Of a stretch of 64,000 nt of DNA, positions 16,139 to 23,815 are shown piece after piece. Each line of letters starts with the position of its first letter. The stretch's first letter is position 1. The notes below the pieces were generated by a model. The model did no database searches and was not told the DNA's origin. It was given only the letters and a program-made list of their open reading frames with translations. Made by a program: the position numbers and the translations under genes. The DNA comes from Segatella copri (GTDB lineage: Bacteria; Bacteroidota; Bacteroidia; Bacteroidales; Bacteroidaceae). The stretch lies in the NCBI RefSeq assembly GCF_949820605.1, contig NZ_CATKVU010000006.1:1100501-1164500 (forward strand), in the 5' to 3' direction.

Positions 16139-17734
16139 TTAGAACCTATAGCCAACGGTCATCAGCAACTGGTGGCGCTTGTTGTCAACCTTGGTTGCAG
16201 GAGCTGCATTCGCACCAAGCTCCTCCCAGGCTGCAAATGGATAGAAGTCACCATTCTGACAACTGTACTGGTAAGCCACATCAATAGACAGCTTCTCGTA
16301 GTTGAAACCTACGCCAGCTGTAAATCGGTTAGTCGCCTTCCAGTTGGTATAATCTGTAGAGGTGGCGTAGATTGTTCCCTGAGAAGGAATTGTCTGGTCG
16401 CGGTCTGCGCTCTCCTTGAACATCGGAGAAACGTAATTATAACCCAGACGGAGCGCCAACATACTAACAGGCTTATATTCCAGACCTAACTTCAGCGTGC
16501 TCACGCCCTGCAACGACTGCTTGGTATGATCATTCATGAGGTCATCGCCTGAACTGGTTTCATAATATTCGCCCCAATAACCATCATAATAACCGCCATC
16601 CTTCACACGATTATCCATGTGATTGTACCATGCATACTCGTAAGTAGCACCCAGGGCAAGATTGCCGCCGATGGTGTGCCCCAAGCTGATACCCGTCTTC
16701 CAAGCCGTGTTCAGACGATAATCGAGGCTGGAACTGTTCGTATTGCCAGCCTCAGCATGATTGCCCTTATCGTCCGTTATGTTCTTGTCAACGAGTTCCA
16801 GGTCAGCTGTTCCATCCATCGACAAATCATAAAATACTGGCGAATTGACATAAGCACCAATACGGAAAGGAGAATCTTCTACCGGACGGAAGATAATACC
16901 CAGTTTTGCATCATAACCCGTACCCGTGATACGCTGGCTTTCCCAAGCTGTTCCGTATGCCTCCTTATCGGCCACATAATTCTCGGTATAAACAGAATTG
17001 CTGCGGTAATGAACATCATGAATGCCCAAGGTGAAGCCCAACCATACGCGGTCGTTGAAACCTACGCTAATGTTGAAATCATATTCGCCTATGTAGCCCT
17101 TCTGATACTGGCCAAAGAGGAACGAACGGCCATCGTAGGTCTTCTGGTTTCCTTCCTCGTCTTTACCCATCAACGCCTTATAGTTAGCATCTACAGCATT
17201 CCAAATCTGATCGCCATCTCCTTTGTGCTGCTCATCCAATTTGTTAGCGTAAGCCGTCTTGGCAGAAGCCCATTTGGTTTGAGATGCTCCGTTGAGATAA
17301 TTGGCTGCAGAAAGAATCTGAGAGAAATTTGTGCTCTTGTGATAGTTGAAACCGAAGTTGAGCTTTACATTCGAATCGCCATTTGTAGCAGCCCAAACGA
17401 AACCAATCTGGTCGAAACTAGGAACCGATTTCTTTCCGTCGAAGCCAAATGGAGTATTATCGAACTTGAGTTCCGTATCTGCTCCAGGCTGAGCCACAAC
17501 GCCAGCAGAGAGACTTGCCATGCTCTTTCTGAACAGACCCAAACCGGCAGGGTTGCTGGAAATGGTAGAAATATCTGCGCCCAAGGCTTCCATAGCTCCA
17601 CCCATACCTACATAGCGTGCAGTACCCGTAAGGGAATTTTCTGCAAACTTAGTATCCTGATAAGTTTCCTGAGCCAACATTGGGGCTGACATGAGTCCCA
17701 ATGAAGCCAGGAATAAATATTTTAAATTCTTCAT
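16139..17734 (-). CDS. OmpP1/FadL-type outer-membrane porin
   Basis: 531 aa. Signal peptide (LFLASLGLMSAPMLAQETY), then the FadL-type N-terminus with ARYVGMGGAMEALGADISTI and SSNPAGLGLFRK; the NPAGL motif marks this family. The rest is a beta barrel of alternating aromatic/polar strands ending in QLLMTVGYRF, a C-terminal Phe as required for BAM insertion. FadL relatives move hydrophobic molecules across the outer membrane; the substrate here is unknown. Upstream (17766-17831) are four phased TCTTCAT repeats. No other gene in the same transcript. Confidence 0.9.
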   Translation of the reverse strand: MKNLKYLFLASLGLMSAPMLAQETYQDTKFAENSLTGTARYVGMGGAMEALGADISTISSNPAGLGLFRKSMASLSAGVVAQPGADTELKFDNTPFGFDGKKSVPSFDQIGFVWAATNGDSNVKLNFGFNYHKSTNFSQILSAANYLNGASQTKWASAKTAYANKLDEQHKGDGDQIWNAVDANYKALMGKDEEGNQKTYDGRSFLFGQYQKGYIGEYDFNISVGFNDRVWLGFTLGIHDVHYRSNSVYTENYVADKEAYGTAWESQRITGTGYDAKLGIIFRPVEDSPFRIGAYVNSPVFYDLSMDGTADLELVDKNITDDKGNHAEAGNTNSSSLDYRLNTAWKTGISLGHTIGGNLALGATYEYAWYNHMDNRVKDGGYYDGYWGEYYETSSGDDLMNDHTKQSLQGVSTLKLGLEYKPVSMLALRLGYNYVSPMFKESADRDQTIPSQGTIYATSTDYTNWKATNRFTAGVGFNYEKLSIDVAYQYSCQNGDFYPFAAWEELGANAAPATKVDNKRHQLLMTVGYRF

Positions 17735-17882
17735 AATCTCTTAATTCTTCACTTAATTCTTAAGGTCTTCATTCCCAGATGAAAATCTTCATTCCCTGAA
17801 GAACATCTTCATTTTCGAAAATTGTCTTCATCCTCAGAACAAAGCCCAAGCTATTAACTATAAACTATAAACAGAAAAGCGA
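17735..17882. repeat. Four phased TCTTCAT repeats upstream of the porin gene
   Basis: TCTTCAT begins at 17766, 17786, 17806 and 17825 (20, 20 and 19 bp apart, two helical turns), three of them inside TCTTCATT(C/T)(C/T). A fifth copy is the porin start itself (17728-17734). The remaining sequence is AT-rich with ACTATAAAC copies. Confidence 0.7.
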
Positions 17883-18875
17883 CTATCTTCTTCCGCCAAA
17901 GCCGCCGCCACCTGAGCGACTACCGCCTCCGAAGCTACCGCCTCCTCCGCCAAAGCTTCCGCCACCGGAATGCGATCCGCCTCCGAAACTGGCTCCACTA
18001 CGGTTTCCGAATCCGCCAAAGTTGCTGCGGTCGAAGTTGTTGGTATTATTATTGTAGGGAACGCTATTGTAACGGCCATTATCGTTGATGCGACCGCCGA
18101 AATTGCGGTTTCTGTTGCTTCGGTAAGTACTGTTGCCAGCATAGCCTTTATCGCCATTATAGCGGTATGTTCTGCTTCCTGCATAACCGCCCGAATTGCG
18201 TCCACCATAGCTAACATGCCCGATTACCGGACCGCCCCAATACCAAGGATTGTAGTAGCCGCCCCAGCCATAATACCAAGGGTCGTACCAGCCACCATAC
18301 CAGCCGCAGTAACCATAATACCATGGATCGTACCAAGGGTCGAACCAAGGATCATACCAGCCGGCATAATAGCCGTAGCGCCAAGGATTGTGCCAGCCCC
18401 ACATGCGGCTGCGCCAGTAGTAAGGACCGTAACCATAATAATCGTAGAACCACGGATCATAGAATCCGTCCCATCGGCTCATCTCGCGTGTGCGTACGAA
18501 ATCCTCATCCCTGTCAGCATACTTCTGGGCGAAGTAAGCGTCATCATAAATGCTGTCGGGCGCCACACCCTTGCCCACATGGAACTGGATAATGTCGTTG
18601 CCCAGGGAATCTTTCCCTACATTCTCATAATGGCTGAAGATTCTGCCGCCTCGATTGTATTCATCTACCGAACGGTCGCTTCCGCTCCAAAACAGCCGAT
18701 AAACACTATCTCTACGTGCCCGCTGTTCAGCATACTGGCGCTGGAGCAGAGCCCGTCTTTCAGCCTTTTCTTTGGCCTCCTTCTTCGGATTGAAGTAGAG
18801 GTCATCGTCCTGTGCCATCGAAGTGAGTGGCATCGCAGCTGCGATAAGGACTGCAAGAAGATACTTTCTTTTCAT
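17883..18875 (-). CDS. Secreted Tyr/Trp/Gly-rich repeat protein
   Basis: 330 aa. Signal peptide (LAVLIAAAMPLTSMAQ), a Lys/Arg/Glu-rich helical stretch (about 30-65), a conserved-looking middle (about 70-135), then a striking low-complexity region of YDPWY/WYDPWF/GYCGWYGGWY repeats (about 150-215). The tail is Asn/Arg/Gly/Ser-rich and ends in GGGSFGGG/GGGGFGGRR repeats. Such sequences are found in surface or matrix proteins of Bacteroidetes; aromatic-Gly repeats are adhesive or aggregation-prone. I cannot name a function. Two possible -7 boxes TATTTTTG lie at 18995-18988 and 19018-19011, giving a leader of about 110-130 nt. Confidence 0.8.
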   Translation of the reverse strand: MKRKYLLAVLIAAAMPLTSMAQDDDLYFNPKKEAKEKAERRALLQRQYAEQRARRDSVYRLFWSGSDRSVDEYNRGGRIFSHYENVGKDSLGNDIIQFHVGKGVAPDSIYDDAYFAQKYADRDEDFVRTREMSRWDGFYDPWFYDYYGYGPYYWRSRMWGWHNPWRYGYYAGWYDPWFDPWYDPWYYGYCGWYGGWYDPWYYGWGGYYNPWYWGGPVIGHVSYGGRNSGGYAGSRTYRYNGDKGYAGNSTYRSNRNRNFGGRINDNGRYNSVPYNNNTNNFDRSNFGGFGNRSGASFGGGSHSGGGSFGGGGGSFGGGSRSGGGGFGGRR

Positions 18876-18987
18876 ATTCTGTTCTCCTATTTATTTTTTT
18901 TCATTTTTCTCTTTCCAGATCCATCATAAACCATCAGGAAAAATACTCCAGAAAGAGCCATTTCCTGATTATATAATAATCTGGATG

Positions 18988-19018
18988 CAAAAATATTGCT
19001 TATCTTTATGCAAAAATA
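18988..19018 (-). promoter_or_regulatory. Tandem -7 boxes for the Tyr/Gly-rich gene
   Basis: TATTTTTG appears twice on the minus strand (18995-18988 and 19018-19011), 23 bp apart; either could act. The sequence between them is GCATAAAGATAAGC. Confidence 0.5.
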
Positions 19019-19061
19019 CAGAATTTCCCTAAATAATTGTAGGTTTTCCCCTATTTTTTTA

Positions 19062-19069
19062 TAATTTTG
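19062..19069 (+). promoter_or_regulatory. -7 box for prmA
   Basis: TAATTTTG, 76 nt before the start codon, facing away from the divergent boxes at 18988-19018. Confidence 0.65.
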
Positions 19070-19145
19070 CAGAAGATTTAAAACAAATCTAGCTTTTTTG
19101 AACATTCGAAGGCGTTTTTAGACAAGAAATTAATACAAATTAAAT

Positions 19146-20018
19146 ATGAAATATTTAGTAGCAACATTCACTATTGAAACGACTGCCGACTTGATGCAGG
19201 CCTCTCAGGATCTGCTTGCCGATGGTGCAGCCGAAGCCGGATTTGAATCTTTTGAAGAAACAGAAACCGGACTGGAAGCGTATGTGCAGAAAGAACTCTT
19301 CGACAAGGAGATGCTGGATGCTTATATTGCTGATTTCCCTATCGGGGATACGAAAATTACCTACGAGGTGAAAGATGCAGAAGACAAGGATTGGAACCAG
19401 GAATGGGAAGAACAGGGATTCGAACCAATTTATGTGGACAACCAGGTGGTGATTTACGATGCGAAACATCCCGAACTCTATCCCGATACGAGCAACAGAC
19501 CCGACATGATAGAAATAGGTATTGAGGCGAAACTGGCGTTCGGAACAGGAAACCACGAAACCACACGCATGATCATTTCGCAGCTGCTCCACATGCCTAT
19601 CAGAACCAAGCGCATACTGGATTGCGGAACGGGTACGGGAATCCTTGCCCTCACCTGCTCAAAACTCGGAGCGAAAGACGTGGTAGGCTACGATATTGAC
19701 GAGTGGAGCGTAGAAAATGCCAAGCATAATGCCGTGCTCAACGGCGTAACTAACATGGAAGTACTCTTTGGCAACAGTCAGGTAATCAACCACATCAGCG
19801 GCGTTTTCGACCTGGTTCTAGCCAACATCAACCGCAACATTCTGCTCGACGACATGCGCGCTTTCCGTAGCGTGATGAACATCGGTGGAACCCTGGTTCT
19901 GAGCGGCTTCTACGAAGAAGATATTCCTGTACTCCTGGAGAAAGCAGAAGAACTGGGAATGCATGAAATAAACAGACAGATTGACAACAATTGGGCCTGC
20001 CTTGTTTTAGGTTCATAA
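19146..20018 (+). CDS. prmA: Ribosomal protein L11 methyltransferase
   Basis: 290 aa, normal length. The N-terminal alpha/beta substrate domain (about 1-100) leads into the SAM-binding Rossmann domain with KLAFGTGNHETTRM (the PrmA signature G-T-G-x-H-x-T-T), LDCGTGTGILAL (motif I), VGYDIDEWSVENAKHN (motif II acidic residue), and VLANINRNIL (the N-I motif). It methylates L11 of the large ribosomal subunit, in the cytoplasm. Monocistronic between a divergent promoter and a bidirectional terminator. Confidence 0.95.
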   Translation: MKYLVATFTIETTADLMQASQDLLADGAAEAGFESFEETETGLEAYVQKELFDKEMLDAYIADFPIGDTKITYEVKDAEDKDWNQEWEEQGFEPIYVDNQVVIYDAKHPELYPDTSNRPDMIEIGIEAKLAFGTGNHETTRMIISQLLHMPIRTKRILDCGTGTGILALTCSKLGAKDVVGYDIDEWSVENAKHNAVLNGVTNMEVLFGNSQVINHISGVFDLVLANINRNILLDDMRAFRSVMNIGGTLVLSGFYEEDIPVLLEKAEELGMHEINRQIDNNWACLVLGS

Positions 20019-20092
20019 AGCTTCTTTTCTGATTCTAAACATTCAGAACGAAAAATCTGAAATCAGAAATATCAGATTAAAACATACGAATA

Positions 20093-20130
20093 AAGGTTGG
20101 ATTTTCGCATATTGCCAAAAGTCCAACCTT
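20093..20130. terminator. Bidirectional terminator between prmA and GH25
   Basis: AAGGTTGGA (20093-20101) / TCCAACCTT (20122-20130), followed by TATT on both strands. The right arm ends right at the GH25 stop codon. Confidence 0.75.
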
Positions 20131-21023
20131 TATTCCATGAATTTCTTCTCATTATTATTGCTTCCTATGCAGAGCTGCTTGAGCTCATAATAACTGCCGT
20201 TGTAAATATTGAAATCTACGTAGCCTTTAATGCCCGGCAACTTGCCCACATCCGTATGCTGCCAGAACTTCCATTTGCCCTTATACTGAACCTTGTCAAC
20301 ATAATAGTGGGCTATCCAGTAAGGATAATCATCGAAGACAGGCGCACTCAGATATTGCTCCTTGAATTTATAATAGGTGTAGATGATAGGTTTAGCATGA
20401 TACTTATCCTCTACAATATGCAGCCAGGTAAGCACATCACGCTGGAAATCCTCCACACTCTTATCTGCCGGCTTATGTTCAATATCCAGTACCGGAGGCA
20501 AATCTCCATCCGTAAGATGAACCTGGTCTAGGAAATAATAAGCCTGTTCTCGGGCTGTCGACTTATTGCTCCAGAAATGATAAACCCCCCGGATGAAACC
20601 GAAATCGCGAACCTGATTAAAGTTCTCGCGGAAATTCTCATCGAGCTGTGAAGAACCTTCCGTACTCTTGATGATGACGAAGCGCACAGGGCAACCCTTA
20701 ATCATCGCATTCTTGAGCTGTTCCCAGTCTATCTTGCCCTGATAATGCGAAATGTCGATTCCATGAATCTCGTAACCTTCAGGATATTCAGCATCGCCAT
20801 AAAGCGCACGCCATCGGAAACCAGTTGGACCTACAAAGAAATGATAGAACAGAAAGACATAGAGTACGATAACCGCCGTTCCGCCTATCCACCACGCCCA
20901 ACGGGGATAGCGTTGCAAAAAAGAAGACGAACGCCTTCTACCACGGGAGCCGCCACGCCGAGGAGTTTTCTTTCTCGCCATGGCACTCTTTTTCTGTGAA
21001 GAAGCCGTTCGTCTTGTTGACAT
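20130..21023 (-). CDS. Membrane-anchored GH25 lysozyme-like muramidase
   Basis: 297 aa. A strongly basic cytoplasmic N-terminus (about 1-40, KKTPRRGGSRGRRR) precedes one TM segment (WAWWIGGTAVIVLYVFLFYHF), so the enzyme faces the periplasm. The GH25 domain starts at IHGIDISHYQGKIDW (catalytic Asp region) and has VIIKSTEGS, GVYHFW and PPVLDIEHK (the D-x-E pair). It should cut the beta-1,4 bond of peptidoglycan glycan strands. Basic N-terminus plus anchor is common in Bacteroidales GH25. It lies 24 nt after the pfp stop, so may be co-transcribed. Confidence 0.9.
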   Translation of the reverse strand: MSTRRTASSQKKSAMARKKTPRRGGSRGRRRSSSFLQRYPRWAWWIGGTAVIVLYVFLFYHFFVGPTGFRWRALYGDAEYPEGYEIHGIDISHYQGKIDWEQLKNAMIKGCPVRFVIIKSTEGSSQLDENFRENFNQVRDFGFIRGVYHFWSNKSTAREQAYYFLDQVHLTDGDLPPVLDIEHKPADKSVEDFQRDVLTWLHIVEDKYHAKPIIYTYYKFKEQYLSAPVFDDYPYWIAHYYVDKVQYKGKWKFWQHTDVGKLPGIKGYVDFNIYNGSYYELKQLCIGSNNNEKKFME

Positions 21024-21047
21024 ATAAAAAAATATTTATTCTATTTT

Positions 21048-22697
21048 TTACTTAGCCTGCTCCAACTGGAGAGTCTTTGTGGTCTGGTCGCAAACCTCAG
21101 AAGGACCCCAGTACTGGATAGGACCTGGATAAACGTAAGCTGTTTCCTTAGCCCACTCATCGCGCTTAGAAGCGAAGAACTTGAATGGAGCGCCATCCAG
21201 CTCAACGAGAGCCTTGCGGATAACTGGCTTGTTAGCACCATTACGACGCTCGATGTTCATCATCATAGTGATTGGCACACCACCTGCAATCCACTCTGCT
21301 GCAGGAGCTGTTGTGTTCTTGATGATTGACATGTAACCGGTCTTGCCGTTAGCGATGAGGCGTGAAGCGTTGAAACCGAGTGAGTAGCAGTAGTCTGCAT
21401 CGTAGTTAGAAGGAGCTGCGCAACGTCCCTCGTAACCGAAGAAGTGGTGCTGTGCAGAGAACTTACCAACAAACTTGCCTTCCTTCTTCCATGCAGCCAA
21501 CTTCTCAGCTACCATGCGAGAAAGCAACTTCTCTGTCTCGATGAGAGAAACCTGTACGTTTCCGTGAGGGTCGCGGTCGAGGCAAAGCTGGCGAGCTACG
21601 TCAGCTGGCAAAGACTCCAATACTGCGAGGTTGTCCTTAGCGATGGCACCCTTAACGAATGCAATCTGCTCCTCAGCACTTGCAAACTCACGGCTCTCGC
21701 CTGTTGCAGGGTCTGTAAGAACCTCGTTCAATTCTGCGATGAGCTTCTTGATAGCTGGGATGAACTCGATCAGGCCCTCTGGGATGAGAACAGTACCGAA
21801 GTTGTTGCCCTCAGCAGCACGGTTAGCTACTGCAGTTGCAATATAAGTAACCACATCATCGAGTGACATTTCCTTAGCCTCTACCTCCTCAGAAATCAAG
21901 CAGATGTTTGGCTGAGTCTGGAGAGCGCACTCAAGAGCGATGTGAGATGCTGAACGACCCATCAGCTTGATGAAGTGCCAGTACTTACGTGCTGAGTTAC
22001 AGTCGCGCTCGATGTTACCGATGAGCTCAGAATATGTCTTGCAGGCTGTATCGAAACCGAAAGAAGTTTCAATCTGCTCGTTCTTCAAGTCGCCGTCGAT
22101 AGTCTTAGGGCAACCGATTACCTGTACGCCATACTTCTTGGCAGCATAGTATTCTGCGAGAACGCAAGCATTGGTATTTGAGTCGTCACCACCGATGATG
22201 ACAAGTGCCTTGATGCCGAGTTCACGAAGAATCTCAATACCCTTCTCAAACTGGTCTTCCTTCTCAAGCTTGGTACGGCCGGAACCGATGATATCGAAAC
22301 CACCAGTATTGCGGTATTCGTCCATGATTTCAGAAGTAATCTCCATGTACTTATGGTCAACGAGACCACCAGGACCGAGGATGAAACCATAGAGCTTGTT
22401 AGCTGGGTTGAGAGACTTCACACCGTCGAAGAGACCAGAAATCACGTTGTGACCGCCAGGAGCCTGACCACCTGAGAGGATAACACCTACGTTGAAAGCA
22501 GGAAGTTCCTTAGCCTCACCTGCCTCGAATGTAATAACAGGCATTCCATAAGTGTTAGGGAACAACGCCTTGATTTCATCCTGATTACCTACTGACTGTG
22601 TTGCTGCACCTTCAACTGCCTTTACTGGGCCCTGGAGAGCCTTAGGCAATTTTGGCTGATAAGCAGCTCTTGCAATCTGCAATGCACTTTTTTCCAT
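21048..22697 (-). CDS. pfp: Pyrophosphate-dependent 6-phosphofructokinase
   Basis: 549 aa, the long (Clade 'Long' / plant-beta-like) type. Motifs: [14 protein letters not shown] near the start, GGDDSNTN (GGDD, where Asp replaces the Gly of ATP-dependent enzymes and forces PPi use), and [10 protein letters not shown] (P-K-T-I-D-G-D, catalytic Asp). It phosphorylates fructose-6-phosphate with PPi, reversibly, in glycolysis. Typical for anaerobic Bacteroidales. Promoter TATTTTTG at 22748-22741 gives a leader of about 37 nt. Confidence 0.95.
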   Translation of the reverse strand: MEKSALQIARAAYQPKLPKALQGPVKAVEGAATQSVGNQDEIKALFPNTYGMPVITFEAGEAKELPAFNVGVILSGGQAPGGHNVISGLFDGVKSLNPANKLYGFILGPGGLVDHKYMEITSEIMDEYRNTGGFDIIGSGRTKLEKEDQFEKGIEILRELGIKALVIIGGDDSNTNACVLAEYYAAKKYGVQVIGCPKTIDGDLKNEQIETSFGFDTACKTYSELIGNIERDCNSARKYWHFIKLMGRSASHIALECALQTQPNICLISEEVEAKEMSLDDVVTYIATAVANRAAEGNNFGTVLIPEGLIEFIPAIKKLIAELNEVLTDPATGESREFASAEEQIAFVKGAIAKDNLAVLESLPADVARQLCLDRDPHGNVQVSLIETEKLLSRMVAEKLAAWKKEGKFVGKFSAQHHFFGYEGRCAAPSNYDADYCYSLGFNASRLIANGKTGYMSIIKNTTAPAAEWIAGGVPITMMMNIERRNGANKPVIRKALVELDGAPFKFFASKRDEWAKETAYVYPGPIQYWGPSEVCDQTTKTLQLEQAK

Positions 22698-22740
22698 AAT
22701 TCGTTTTTATTTTAATTAGTTGAAACTTCAAAAACATCTG

Positions 22741-22850
22741 CAAAAATAACTCTTTTCTGCGAGATACGGAAAGAAAAATGCTAAAAATGCGTTAATAGAT
22801 ACATTTTTTCCGAAAAAATGATGTTATTTCAAAGAAAATGATTATCTTTG
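22741..22850. promoter_or_regulatory. Divergent promoters of pfp and the 90-aa gene
   Basis: Minus-strand TATTTTTG at 22748-22741 (for pfp) and plus-strand TATCTTTG at 22843-22850 (for the gene at 22892). Confidence 0.7.
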
Positions 22851-22891
22851 AGCGATATTTTTAATTAATCATTAATTAGGAGAAAAGAATT

Positions 22892-23164
22892 ATGGCTAAT
22901 AAAAGAGATTTAAAGCGCACGATCAACTACATTACAAGCGAACTTTTCGCCGAAACAGTAGCTGCATCTTTGTATAATGGTAAGCCTACACAGGAAGATG
23001 TGGATGGCATTCTTTCAGCTATCGTCATGATTAACGGCGATTACATCAGCCGCGTGTCTCACCCGGAACCGGGAATCACGAAGGGTGAATATTATAAGAA
23101 ACTCACAGTCGACTTCAACAAGCAGGTGAGCGAAATCATCGACCAGATTTCAAACCTGGCATAA
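22892..23164 (+). CDS. Small conserved-type hypothetical protein
   Basis: 90 aa, cytoplasmic, helical, no membrane segment. Sequence begins MANKRDLKRTINYITSELFAE and continues with a Gly-Ile-rich middle (VDGILSAIVMINGDYISRVSHPEPG) and a helical C-terminus. I know similar small proteins in Bacteroidales but no function. RBS TTAGGAGAAAAGAATT precedes the start. It leads an operon-like set: the acyltransferase follows by 42 nt and the golvesin amidase by 51 nt after that. Confidence 0.75.
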   Translation: MANKRDLKRTINYITSELFAETVAASLYNGKPTQEDVDGILSAIVMINGDYISRVSHPEPGITKGEYYKKLTVDFNKQVSEIIDQISNLA

Positions 23165-23206
23165 TCCTTTCATCATCAGAATCAGGAAATACACCTATTT
23201 ATATAT

Positions 23207-23764
23207 ATGGTAAAAGGAATTTGTCAATGGATATTGTATAAGCGCTTGGGCTATAAGAAAATCATCACCCAGGAGCTTCCTGAAAAGTATATTATCTGCA
23301 TGGCTCCGCACACCAGCAACTGGGATCTGATACTGGGCCAGCTCTTTGCCCATGCTGAGGGAATCAAATGTAATTTCCTCATGAAAAAGGAATGGTTCTT
23401 CTGGCCGCTAGGTCCTATCTTCAGAAAGATGGGAGGTATTCCTGTGTGGAGAAGCAAACATACTAGCATGACGGATAATCTGGCTGCAGAAGCGGATAAG
23501 CGGAAGGCTTTCGGACTGTGCATTACGCCCGAAGGTACTCGCTCGCTCAACCCGGAATGGAAAAAGGGATTCTATTTCATAGCCCTCAAGGCGCATCTGC
23601 CTATCCATCTCTATGGGCTTGACTATGAGAAGAAGGTCATCCAATGCACCAGGCAGATTATCCCGTCAGGAGATGTTGACAAAGACATGCGTGAAATCAA
23701 GTTGTACTTCAAGGATTTCAAAGGAAAGAAACCGGAGAAGTTCACAATCGGAAATATTGATTAA
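23207..23764 (+). CDS. PlsC-type acyltransferase
   Basis: 185 aa. The PlsC motifs are in order: APHTSNWDLILG (H-x4-D, motif I), MGGIPVWR (motif II), and ITPEGTRS (E-G-T-R, motif III). Shorter than full-length 1-acylglycerol-3-phosphate acyltransferases (usually about 240 aa), lacking a clear N-terminal TM segment. This size fits the small phospholipid/glycerol acyltransferase group of Bacteroidetes. Probably transfers an acyl chain in lipid synthesis or modification at the inner membrane; the acceptor is unknown. Confidence 0.88.
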   Translation: MVKGICQWILYKRLGYKKIITQELPEKYIICMAPHTSNWDLILGQLFAHAEGIKCNFLMKKEWFFWPLGPIFRKMGGIPVWRSKHTSMTDNLAAEADKRKAFGLCITPEGTRSLNPEWKKGFYFIALKAHLPIHLYGLDYEKKVIQCTRQIIPSGDVDKDMREIKLYFKDFKGKKPEKFTIGNID

Positions 23765-23815
23765 ACGTTAGAAGATAACGGTTTAGTCAGCTATTAAAGA
23801 AGGAGTATTCGTAAA

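Noticed and set aside
16619..17689. 356-codon open frame antisense to the porin
   Set aside because: Lies fully inside the porin gene; no signal, no family.
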